A DNA stretch of 22,248 nt from CAZTQN01 sp964615765 (lineage in GTDB: Bacteria; Planctomycetota; Phycisphaerae; Phycisphaerales; UBA1924): NCBI GenBank assembly GCA_964615765.1, contig CAZTQN010000048.1:1-22248 (forward strand), written 5' to 3'. Under the pieces are notes generated by a model. That model worked only from the letters and a program-made list of their open reading frames with translations. It did no database searches and was not told where the DNA came from. The position numbers and the translations under genes were made by a program. This document shows, piece by piece, positions 7,468 through 14,123 of the stretch (the stretch's first letter is position 1; each line of letters opens with the position of its first letter).

Positions 7468-8853
7468 TCAGCGTTCAACAGCGGGCAGGATGCGTCCCTG
7501 GCATTCGCCCAGCCCGATGCGGCGTCGCCCCGGGCCCTGGCAGTACCCCTTCAGTGTCAGCTCGTCGCCGTCACCCAGGAAGGTACGTTTCTCTCCGGTG
7601 GGGAGTTCTACCGGGATGCGGTCGGCGGGTTTTCCGTCCGGGCGGAAGCCGGCCCAGGTGCGTTCGAGGAGGCAGCCGCGCTGGTCGGGGCCGGGGCCGC
7701 TGATGGTGCCGCTGCCGAGAAGGTCGCCCGCTTCGAGATTGCAGCCGTTGCTGGTGTGGTGCACGAGCATCTGCGCAAATGTCCAGTACAGCGTGCGTGC
7801 GTTGTGCCGGCCGATGAGCACGGGGGGGAGGCGCTGCTCGCGCATGGCGGACGAGGAGAGCCAGGCTTCGATGGTGATGTCGAGGGCCCAAGGTTCCTCG
7901 CCGCGGAGGTAGGGGAGCGGTTCGGGGTCGCCGGGTTCGCGGTGCGGGCCGGGGACGCGGAAGGGCTCGAGGGCTTCCATCGTGACGACCAGCGGGGAGA
8001 CGCTGGTGGCGAAGTTCTTGGCGAGGAAGGGGCCCAGCGGCTGGTATTCCCACTTCTGAATGTCGCGGGCGGACCAGTCGTTGAGCAGGCAGACGCCGAG
8101 CATGTGCTCGCGCACGTCGCCCATGGTCACGGGCTCTCCAAGCGGGTTGCCGCGGCCGATCCAGAGGCCGAGTTCGGCTTCGTAGTCAAGCAGTTTGCAG
8201 GGGCCGAAGGCGGGCGCGTCGGCGGTGTCGGCCTTGGTCTGGCCCATGGGGCGGCGGATGGGGGTGCCGCTGCCGACGATGCTGGAGGCGCGCCCGTGGT
8301 ACCCGATCGGGACGTGCAGGTAGTTCGGGAGCAGCGGGTTGTCGGGCCGGAACATGGAGCCGACGGTGCGAGCGTGGTCGCGGCTGGCGTAGAAGTCCGT
8401 GTAGTTGGGCACGGTCTCGACGGGCGGGAGCAGGCGGGCGGTTGCGAGCGGGACCATCACCGAGCGCCGGACGGCCGCGTCGCCCGCAACGGGCGAGTCT
8501 TCGCGGAGCATGCGGCTGGCGTCGAGGCGCAGCGCGCGGCGGTGGGCGACGCTGAGCGAGGCGTACACGCGGATCGGTTCGTCCTCGTGCATCTCGCGGG
8601 CGATGGCGGAATAGGCGATCATCGCCGCGGCGCATTCCGGCGAGCGGAACAGGCCTTCGCCCCAGGCGGATTCGAGGTCGAGGATCTGGTCGCCGATGAC
8701 CGTGCCGAGGCTGGGCTCGTCGCCGTCATGGCGCAGGAAACGGCACAGCGGGAGGTTCTGGATGGGGTAGTCGCACGCGGGGTCGTTGGCGGCCTGAACC
8801 CAGGAGCGGAGCGAGGGATCGTGCGTTTCGTCGATGAGTGGTCCCGCGGGCAT
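7468..8853 (-). CDS. fahA: Fumarylacetoacetase
   Basis: Hydrolyses 4-fumarylacetoacetate to fumarate and acetoacetate, the last step of tyrosine/homogentisate breakdown. The 461-residue product has both FAH domains. The active-site set known from the mammalian enzyme is present at matching spacing: metal ligands D153 (NYTDFYASRDHA), E225 and E227 (YEAELGLWIG) and D259 (LLNDWSARDIQ), catalytic H160, R169 and K279 (PLGPFLAKNFATSVSPLVV). The C-terminal LGSGTISGP motif is also typical. It is about 40 residues longer than mouse FAH. The ATG at 8851-8853 was preferred over a TTG two codons upstream; neither has a strong ribosome binding site. No homogentisate dioxygenase or maleylacetoacetate isomerase gene is nearby, so the rest of the pathway must be elsewhere. 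It lies 39 bases behind the MFS gene and 91 before the kinase gene. Confidence 0.96.
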   Translation of the reverse strand: MPAGPLIDETHDPSLRSWVQAANDPACDYPIQNLPLCRFLRHDGDEPSLGTVIGDQILDLESAWGEGLFRSPECAAAMIAYSAIAREMHEDEPIRVYASLSVAHRRALRLDASRMLREDSPVAGDAAVRRSVMVPLATARLLPPVETVPNYTDFYASRDHARTVGSMFRPDNPLLPNYLHVPIGYHGRASSIVGSGTPIRRPMGQTKADTADAPAFGPCKLLDYEAELGLWIGRGNPLGEPVTMGDVREHMLGVCLLNDWSARDIQKWEYQPLGPFLAKNFATSVSPLVVTMEALEPFRVPGPHREPGDPEPLPYLRGEEPWALDITIEAWLSSSAMREQRLPPVLIGRHNARTLYWTFAQMLVHHTSNGCNLEAGDLLGSGTISGPGPDQRGCLLERTWAGFRPDGKPADRIPVELPTGEKRTFLGDGDELTLKGYCQGPGRRRIGLGECQGRILPAVER

Positions 8854-8892
8854 GGGCAAGCATAACCGGCGCGGGGGGCGACGCGCGGAGCC

Positions 8893-10155
8893 TTAGCGGG
8901 GCGATTCGAGGCGGCCCAGGCGGCGGACTTCGGGAATGAGCCAGGCGATCCCGGCGACGACCAGGAGCGTGCCGATCCCGCCGCCCACGACGCTGGCGAT
9001 CGGCCCGAACAGTCGGGCGGCGGCGCCGGAGAAGAACCCCCCCACTTCGTTGCTGGATTCGATGAACACGCTGTTGACGGCGGAGACGCGGCCGCGAAGT
9101 TCGTCGGGCGTGCGCACGGCGACGAGGACGTGTCGCACGACGACGCTGATGTTGTCGACCGCGCCCGCGATGGCGAGCAGGGCGACGCTGAGCCAGAGAT
9201 TGGTCGAAAAGCCGAAGGCGATGGTGGCGACGCCGAAGATGGCGACGGCCCAGAGCAGCGTCGGCCCGGCCCGCTGAAACGGCGGGCGGTGGGCGAGGAT
9301 GAGGGCCATGACCAGCGCGCCGAGGTAGGGCGCGGCGCGGAGGGCGCCAAGGCCGATGGGCCCGGCGTTGAGTATGCCTTTCGCGAACACGGGCATGAGG
9401 GCGGTGGCCCCGCCGAGCATGACGGCGAAGAGATCGAGCGAGATGACGCCGAGCACGGTGCGCTCGCGGCGGATGTGGCGGATGCCCTCGGCCATGCCGG
9501 GGATGAGCGCGGCGGGGGTGAGATCACGCCAGGTCGCGGACTGCCCGACGGTGGACGGGCGCGGTCGGATGCCGATGCACATGCACGCGAACAGCAGGCA
9601 CGTCGCGGCCGCGATGAGGTAGACCGGCCAGGCGGCGCCGGTGGCGTAGATGATGGTGCCGGCGGCGAGCGGGCCGAGCAGCGCGGAGGTCTGGAACACG
9701 CCGCTGTTCCAGGTGATGGCGTTGTGGAAGTTCTCGGGCTTGACGATGAGTGGGAGGAGGCTCGAGCGGCTGGGCCCGTTGAAGACGCGGGCCATGCCCG
9801 TGAGCGCGACCAGGGCGTACATCACCCACACCGTAACGCCGATGTACGAGCCGAGGGCGAGCAGGCCGCCGGCGATCGCGAATGCGATCTGCGTGGCGAT
9901 GAGGACGTGGCGGCGGTCGATGAGATCGACGATGCGGCCGGCGGGGAGAGCGAGCAGCACGACGGGCAGCGCGCGGGCGAGCCCGGCGATGCCGAGGGCC
10001 AGCGGGTCGCCGGTTTTCTCGTAGATTTCCCAGGCGATCGCGGTGCCCTGCATCTGCAGGCCGCAGGACGCAAACACCCATCCCCCGGCGAAGAAGCGGT
10101 AGTTGCGCTCACGCAGCGCGGCGTATGGGTCGTGGGTAGGGGCCGAGTCGGGCAC
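8893..10155 (-). CDS. MFS transporter, EntS-like exporter family (MFS_3)
   Basis: A 420-residue integral membrane protein with about 10-12 hydrophobic helices. The N-terminus has the NYRFFAGGWVFASCGLQMQG pattern of the MFS_3 / enterobactin-exporter-like group. It also has the motif-A region LPAGRIVDLIDRRHVLI between helices 2 and 3 and the second-half equivalent LRGRVSAVNSVFIESSNEVG, which is strongly typical of this group. These are proton-driven exporters of siderophores, macrolides or similar compounds; the substrate here cannot be told. The start is GTG at 10155, the only reasonable start before the first helix. It lies downstream of the CHAD gene (61-base gap) and just upstream of fahA (39-base gap), possibly co-transcribed. 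No siderophore genes are in view. Confidence 0.9.
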   Translation of the reverse strand: MPDSAPTHDPYAALRERNYRFFAGGWVFASCGLQMQGTAIAWEIYEKTGDPLALGIAGLARALPVVLLALPAGRIVDLIDRRHVLIATQIAFAIAGGLLALGSYIGVTVWVMYALVALTGMARVFNGPSRSSLLPLIVKPENFHNAITWNSGVFQTSALLGPLAAGTIIYATGAAWPVYLIAAATCLLFACMCIGIRPRPSTVGQSATWRDLTPAALIPGMAEGIRHIRRERTVLGVISLDLFAVMLGGATALMPVFAKGILNAGPIGLGALRAAPYLGALVMALILAHRPPFQRAGPTLLWAVAIFGVATIAFGFSTNLWLSVALLAIAGAVDNISVVVRHVLVAVRTPDELRGRVSAVNSVFIESSNEVGGFFSGAAARLFGPIASVVGGGIGTLLVVAGIAWLIPEVRRLGRLESPR

Positions 10156-10216
10156 TCAAGGCACAGTAGACGCCCGAAGCGGTGATCTCCGTCAGCGCAC
10201 GGCGGGCGGCGTGGAA

Positions 10217-11056
10217 TCAGCGGCGCGGTCGGGCCGATCGGCGCGGGGTTGATGGACGCGCGTCGCGGACGGCCTGGCGGTGGTCTCGCTCCGCGGCGCG
10301 GCGGAGGGCGGTGAGGATGGCCCGCTCGGCGTCGTGCGCCGGGTCGGCCGGGTCGATGGCGGCCTGCACGCTCGCGGCGGCGATCGCAAGGTCCTGCGAT
10401 TCGCCCAGGCGGGCGGCGAGGGCGGCGAGGGTGTCGCGCTCGTCGGAGCGCACGCCCAGGGCTTTGAGCACGCCCACGATCTTGCGCGCCGCGATGCGGA
10501 CGCGGTGCAGCGATTCGCTGTGCTCGATCGGCGACTTCCGCAGGGTGGTGAAGGTTCGGCGGAATCGGGCGAGGGTGGCGCGGGCGGATTCGGGCGTGGC
10601 GGGGAAGCTTGGGGCCGCGTCGCGGACGCCGTGGAACGAGCGCCAGCGTGCGACGGCGCGGAGGAGATCTTTGAGATGTGCTTTGCGCTGGTCGCGGAGG
10701 CGGCGGACGATGGCGCGGGTGGCTCGCGGGTGCTCGATCGCGGCGGGGAAGGCGCGGACAGTGGCGATGGTGACGTCGACATCGCGCACGGCGCCCGCCG
10801 CCCGGCGGACGGCGCGGATGCGCTTGCGCAGACGCTTCAGTTCGGTGCGCGACTCGGGCGGGAGGATCGCGATGGCGGCCCCGACAGCGCGGCAGGCGCG
10901 GCGGAGGCGGTGCACCTGACGGGGCGTCGCCTGCCGGGCGCGGTCGATCGTGGCGCACAGCGTGTCGACGGTGTGCAGGCGTTTGCGGAACGCGCGGGCG
11001 GCGTGCTCAACACGCTTGGTCGTGATGGATGACGTGACCGCCGCCCCGTCGGACAT
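10217..11056 (-). CDS. CHAD-domain protein (predicted polyphosphate-binding)
   Basis: A 279-residue, strongly basic, all-helical protein fitting the CHAD family (conserved histidine alpha-helical domain). The two helix repeats each carry the marker histidine: QVHRLRRACRAVGAAI (H49) and SLHRVRIAARKIVGVLKALG (H184). Between them are many Arg/Lys clusters (ELKRLRKRIRAVRR, AIVRRLRDQRKAHLK). CHAD domains bind inorganic polyphosphate through such basic surfaces. No CYTH triphosphatase domain is fused, unlike many relatives. The ATG at 11054-11056 lies 3 bases after the stop of the biotinyl-domain gene, so translation is probably coupled and the gene probably belongs to the epimerase/carboxyltransferase transcript. 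Why a polyphosphate binder would sit in that operon is unknown. The C-terminal tail (about 265-279) is Arg/Pro/Ser-rich and likely disordered. Confidence 0.85.
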   Translation of the reverse strand: MSDGAAVTSSITTKRVEHAARAFRKRLHTVDTLCATIDRARQATPRQVHRLRRACRAVGAAIAILPPESRTELKRLRKRIRAVRRAAGAVRDVDVTIATVRAFPAAIEHPRATRAIVRRLRDQRKAHLKDLLRAVARWRSFHGVRDAAPSFPATPESARATLARFRRTFTTLRKSPIEHSESLHRVRIAARKIVGVLKALGVRSDERDTLAALAARLGESQDLAIAAASVQAAIDPADPAHDAERAILTALRRAAERDHRQAVRDARPSTPRRSARPRR

Positions 11057-11059
11057 GCG

Positions 11060-11536
11060 TCATCGTAAGCGGATGAGGACCTGGTTGGGGGTGACGTGCT
11101 CGCCGGGCTTGACGAGGACCTGCCAGACAGTGCCCAGGCTGGTGGAGCGGACGCTGCCGCCGAAGGGGTGTGCGCCGGAGGAGAGGACGGGGTCGCCGCG
11201 CATGTCGAGCAGGACATCGCCGGCGCGGACGACGTCACCAACCTTGACGTGGATCGCGGCGACGGAGCCGGCGAAGTAGGCGGCGATTTCCTCCGCGGTG
11301 TCGCGCAGCGGCGGGGGCGGCGGCGGTGCGGGCGCCGGGGGCTTGGCGGCGGGCGGAGGTGCGACCGGCGCGGGCGCGATCACCTCGGCGGGGAGTTCCG
11401 GCGCTGGACGCACGCCGGGGAAGGCGATGCTGGACACCTGCGGCGTCCCGGGGAGGGAAGCACGCGGCATCGCGCCGTCGAGCACTTCCACCGAGACCTC
11501 GTAGGCCCGACCGTCAACCGTTACACGCATGTTCAT
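11060..11536 (-). CDS. Biotinyl/lipoyl-fold protein lacking the biotin-accepting lysine motif
   Basis: A 158-residue protein built like a decarboxylase-type biotin carrier. The N-terminal segment MRVTVDGRAYEVSVEVLDG (about 3-21) is typical of such carriers, a Pro/Ala-rich swinging linker follows (about 44-77), and residues ~85-158 form a biotinyl-like domain with AGSVAAIHVKVGDVVRAGDVLL and VLVKPGEHVTPNQVLIRL. Between these halves, where carriers have EAMKM, it reads LLDMRGDPVLSSGAHPFGG. There is no lysine from 99 to 142, and no AAA or AAG occurs in any frame of this strand there, so a simple frameshift cannot explain the loss. It therefore cannot be biotinylated in the normal way. The ATG at 11536 has AGGA with an 8-base spacer. 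The gene follows the OadG-like gene and lies 3 bases before the CHAD gene. A structural or regulatory subunit is the best guess. Confidence 0.82.
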   Translation of the reverse strand: MNMRVTVDGRAYEVSVEVLDGAMPRASLPGTPQVSSIAFPGVRPAPELPAEVIAPAPVAPPPAAKPPAPAPPPPPPLRDTAEEIAAYFAGSVAAIHVKVGDVVRAGDVLLDMRGDPVLSSGAHPFGGSVRSTSLGTVWQVLVKPGEHVTPNQVLIRLR

Positions 11537-11573
11537 GGGTCGTTTCCTGCACGTTCGAGCGGTGGATGATGGG

Positions 11574-11834
11574 CTACGCGCGCGGGCGCTGGCTCGCGGG
11601 TACGCGCGGCGAGCGGGGCTCGACGGCGGCGGCGCGGGCCCGGATTGCCCAGGCGGGCTGGGCGGCGCCGTCGACGATGGCGCGGATGCCGCGGACGCGG
11701 GCCGATGGGCCGAGCGCGGCGTGGACCGCCGCGACGATCGCCGCGGTGTGCGCGGGCGGGACGTCGCGGATGCCGGCGATGGCCAGTTCGGGCGTCGCGC
11801 GGGGCGGGGTGGTGTCGGTGGTGGGCGTAGACAT
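11574..11834 (-). CDS. Small OadG-like (decarboxylase gamma/delta-type) protein without membrane helix
   Basis: An 86-residue protein between the carboxyltransferase and biotinyl-domain genes. Its middle, HTAAIVAAVHAALG, then VRGIR and WAIRARAAA, resembles the cytoplasmic tail of OadG/MmdD-type subunits (pattern ivAAIaAAlG...vrsI...W...aR). In sodium-pumping decarboxylases this tail follows one membrane helix and helps to hold the carboxyltransferase and carrier subunits together. Here nothing hydrophobic precedes it: the N-terminus is Thr/Pro-rich, so the protein should be soluble. The gene position is the one expected of such an assembly subunit. The ATG at 11832-11834 is 14 bases after the carboxyltransferase stop; no clear ribosome binding site. 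The match is by pattern only and is short, so moderate confidence. Confidence 0.68.
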   Translation of the reverse strand: MSTPTTDTTPPRATPELAIAGIRDVPPAHTAAIVAAVHAALGPSARVRGIRAIVDGAAQPAWAIRARAAAVEPRSPRVPASQRPRA

Positions 11835-11848
11835 GGTTGGGGACGGGG

Positions 11849-13534
11849 TTACAGCGGCATCAGGCCGTGCTTCTTCTCGGGGCGGAGTTCGCGCTTGGAC
11901 GCGAGAGAGGCGAGGGCGAAGGCGATGTAGCGGCGGGTGTCGCCGGGCTCGATGATGTCATCGACCATGCGCCGGCCGGCGGCGACGTAGGGGTTGCTGA
12001 ACGTGTCGCGGTACAGCGCGACGAGTTCGGTGCGCTTGGCGGCCTTGTCGGCGGCCTCGCTGATCTCGCGCTTGAAGATGACGTCCGCCGCGGCTTCCGC
12101 GCCCATGACGGCGATCTCCGCGGTGGGCCAGGCGGCGACGGCGTCGGCGCCGAGGTCCTTCGAGGCCATCGCGACGTACGCCCCGCCGAAGGCCTTGCGG
12201 ATGATGACGGTGATCTTCGGGACCGTCGCGGCGCTGTAGGAGAAGAGCAGTTTGGCGCCGTGGCGGATGATGCCGCCGTATTCCTGCTGCACGCCGGGGA
12301 AGTAGCCGGGCGTGTCGACGAACGTGACGATGGGGATGTTGAAGGCGTTGCAGAAGCGGATGAAGCGGGCGGCCTTGTCGGACGAGTCAATGTCGAGCGA
12401 ACCGGCCTTCTGCGCGGGGTTGTTGGCGACGACGCCGACGGGGCGGCCGGCGATGCGTGCGAAGCCGACCATGATGCTCATGGCGAACTGGGCCTGGACT
12501 TCGAGGAAGTCGCCGTCGTCGACGATGCGCCGGACGATGGTGTGCATGTCGTACGTGCGGCGCGGGTCGGTCGGGAGCAGGTCGTTGAGCGCGAGGTCGT
12601 ACTCGATGGGCTGCTCGAAGGGGAGGCGCGGCGGGTCCTCGGTGTTGTTGGAGGGGAGGAACGAGAGGAGCTTTCGGCAGATGGCGACGGCTTCCTTGTC
12701 GTCGGCGGCGATGAAGTGGATGTTGCCCGAGTAGTGCATGTGGGCTTCGGCGCCGCCGAGTTCGTCCGCCGTCACGTCTTCGCGCGTGACCTGCTTGATG
12801 ACCTGCGGGCCGGTGATGAACATCTGCGCGCGGCGGGTCTGGATGACGAAGTCGGTGAGGGCGGGGCTGTACGCCGCGCCGCCCGCGCACGGGCCGCAGA
12901 TGAGGGAGATCTGCGGGACGACGCCGGAGAGGAGGGTGTTGGCGTAAAAGACGCGGCCGTAGGAGGCGAGGGAGTCGATGCCTTCCTGGATGCGGGCCCC
13001 GCCGGAGTCGTTGATGAAGACGAATGGGGAGCCGGTTTTGAGGCTGGATTTCATGGCCTCGACGATCTTGTCGCCGTGGGTCTCGCCGAGCGCGCCGCCA
13101 CCGACGGTGAAGTCCTGGCTGGCGACATGGGCGAGGCGGCCGCCGATGGCGCCCGCGCCGGTGATGACGCCGTCGGCGGGGAGGTCCTTGTCGGCCATGC
13201 CGAAGTGGACGCAGCGGTGCTTGGCGAAGGCGTAGCGCTCCTGGAAGGTGCCGGCGTCGAGGAGAGCGGCGACGCGTTCGCGCGCGGTCATGTTGCCGCT
13301 GGCACGCTGCTTGGCGAGGCGCTCGGGCCCGCCGCCCATCTCGACCTTGCGCCGCTTGTCACGCAGTTCGGCGATGCGGCGCGTCATGGAGACGGTGGGC
13401 GGCCCTTTGGGCATGCCGCCCGGCGCGGGCGGAGCGGGTGGCTTGGCGTCGGACTTGGCGTCGGGCTTCGCGTCCGGCTTGGGCTCGGTGGTCTGCACCG
13501 GCTTCTTGCTGTTGGCGTTGGCGGAGGCACTCAC
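11849..13534 (-). CDS. Acyl-CoA carboxylase/decarboxylase carboxyltransferase subunit (propionyl-/methylmalonyl-CoA type)
   Basis: A 561-residue two-domain crotonase-fold carboxyltransferase. The N-half has RERVAALLDAGTFQE, GGGALGETHGDKIVEAMKSS, INDSGGARIQEGIDSL, the CoA-site GPCAGGAAYSPALTDFV and FITGPQVIKQVTREDV. The C-half has FVDTPGYFPGVQQEYGGIIR, HGAKLLFSYSAATVPK, RKAFGGAYVAMASKDLGAD and AWPTAEIAVMG. This fits PccB/MmdA, which transfer a carboxyl group between biotin and propionyl-/methylmalonyl-CoA. The direction and exact acyl-CoA cannot be read here. The adjacent epimerase supports a methylmalonyl-CoA substrate. The GTG start at 13534 is set by GGAG 8 bases upstream, just after the epimerase stop. 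Unusual: a ~45-residue Lys/Pro/Ala/Asp-rich N-terminal extension containing a tandem DAKP repeat before the family start. Neither a biotin carboxylase nor an OadB-type pump gene is nearby. Confidence 0.94.
   Translation of the reverse strand: MSASANANSKKPVQTTEPKPDAKPDAKSDAKPPAPPAPGGMPKGPPTVSMTRRIAELRDKRRKVEMGGGPERLAKQRASGNMTARERVAALLDAGTFQERYAFAKHRCVHFGMADKDLPADGVITGAGAIGGRLAHVASQDFTVGGGALGETHGDKIVEAMKSSLKTGSPFVFINDSGGARIQEGIDSLASYGRVFYANTLLSGVVPQISLICGPCAGGAAYSPALTDFVIQTRRAQMFITGPQVIKQVTREDVTADELGGAEAHMHYSGNIHFIAADDKEAVAICRKLLSFLPSNNTEDPPRLPFEQPIEYDLALNDLLPTDPRRTYDMHTIVRRIVDDGDFLEVQAQFAMSIMVGFARIAGRPVGVVANNPAQKAGSLDIDSSDKAARFIRFCNAFNIPIVTFVDTPGYFPGVQQEYGGIIRHGAKLLFSYSAATVPKITVIIRKAFGGAYVAMASKDLGADAVAAWPTAEIAVMGAEAAADVIFKREISEAADKAAKRTELVALYRDTFSNPYVAAGRRMVDDIIEPGDTRRYIAFALASLASKRELRPEKKHGLMPL
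13439..13486 (-). repeat. 12-base tandem repeat in the carboxyltransferase N-terminal extension
   Basis: Four imperfect 12-base units (13439-13450, 13451-13462, 13463-13474, 13475-13486) with core ggcttggcgtc. Read on the minus strand they encode EPKP-DAKP-DAKS-DAKP. The repeat keeps frame and extends a flexible charged linker. It probably arose by slippage. Confidence 0.8.
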
Positions 13535-13542
13535 GGCTGGAT

Positions 13543-13546
13543 CTCC
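13543..13546 (-). promoter_or_regulatory. Ribosome binding site fixing the GTG start of the carboxyltransferase
   Basis: GGAG on the minus strand with an 8-base spacer to the GTG at 13532-13534. It lies in the 14-base gap just after the epimerase TGA. No ATG occurs nearby in frame, and sequence upstream of this point is the epimerase gene in another frame. Confidence 0.7.
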
Positions 13547-13548
13547 AA

Positions 13549-13989
13549 TCACCGGGCGGGTGCGTGGGCGGCGGCCGGTTCGCAGAGTTCGGTCAGCACG
13601 CCCATCGAGGCCTTGGGGTGCAGGAAGGCGATGCGCGTGTGGTGGGCTCCGGCACGCGGGGCTTCGTCGATGAGGCGGACGCCGCCGGCCTTGAGGGCGG
13701 CGAGCCGCGCGGGCAGGTCGTCGACGGTGTAGGCGACGTGGTGCAGGCCCTCGCCGCGTTTCTCGATGAAGGCGGCGATCGGCGAGTCGGGGCTGGTGGG
13801 TTCGAGCAGTTCGAGGCGGACGGGGCTGTCCGGCCCGCCGAGCGCGTAGAACGCGACCTTGACGCGTTGCTCGGGCACGACCTCTTCGCCCTCGAAGCGG
13901 GCCCCGAGGATGCCCTCGTAGAAGGCTCGCTGGGCGGCGAGCGACTTGACCGCGATCCCGAGGTGGTTGACGGCCCGTGCGGCGATCAT
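13549..13989 (-). CDS. mce: Methylmalonyl-CoA epimerase
   Basis: A 146-residue glyoxalase-fold (VOC) protein that interconverts (R)- and (S)-methylmalonyl-CoA, linking propionyl-CoA carboxylation to methylmalonyl-CoA mutase. It has the two beta-alpha-beta-beta-beta modules with expected metal ligands: H9 in VNHLGIAV, an acidic residue at RLELLEP (about E60), H83 or H84 in GLHHVAYTVDD, and E134 in GVLTELCEP. Length is typical. The ATG at 13987-13989 is preceded by a near-perfect GAGGAGGG ribosome binding site, the best in the window. It is the first gene of the operon epimerase, carboxyltransferase, OadG-like, biotinyl-like, CHAD. No mutase gene is in view. Confidence 0.93.
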   Translation of the reverse strand: MIAARAVNHLGIAVKSLAAQRAFYEGILGARFEGEEVVPEQRVKVAFYALGGPDSPVRLELLEPTSPDSPIAAFIEKRGEGLHHVAYTVDDLPARLAALKAGGVRLIDEAPRAGAHHTRIAFLHPKASMGVLTELCEPAAAHAPAR

Positions 13990-14063
13990 GGTTTGCCCTC
14001 CTCTTGGCCGGCCTGCTGTCGGGCGAAGGCGGCCGAATCACCGGATGCTAGCCGAGAATCGTC

Positions 14064-14095
14064 ATTGTGTATATGAACATCCACAATATTTGTGG
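14064..14095 (-). promoter_or_regulatory. Candidate operator/promoter of the epimerase-carboxyltransferase operon
   Basis: A sharply AT-rich patch in otherwise GC-rich DNA, 75-106 bases upstream of the epimerase ATG and downstream of the rlmKL stop. It contains a perfect inverted repeat CCACAA-TAT-TTGTGG (14081-14095), and a second, overlapping arrangement ATTGTG-12 bases-CACAAT (14064-14087), so the TTGTG/CACAA half-site occurs three times. TATACA on the minus strand could serve as a -10, but no convincing -35 is paired with it. The element is seen; its role as operator is inference. Confidence 0.45.
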
Positions 14096-14123
14096 AGTTC
14101 GATGTCCGTTGGCGAGACGGTGG

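Noticed and set aside
6090..7703. Long plus-strand open frame opposite the kinase gene
   Set aside because: Arg/Asp/Gly/Val-rich antisense product with no recognisable motif; kinase motifs on the minus strand explain the region.
11837..13732. 631-codon plus-strand open frame opposite the carboxyltransferase
   Set aside because: Antisense shadow rich in Gly/Asp/Glu/Val; no similarity to any family I know.
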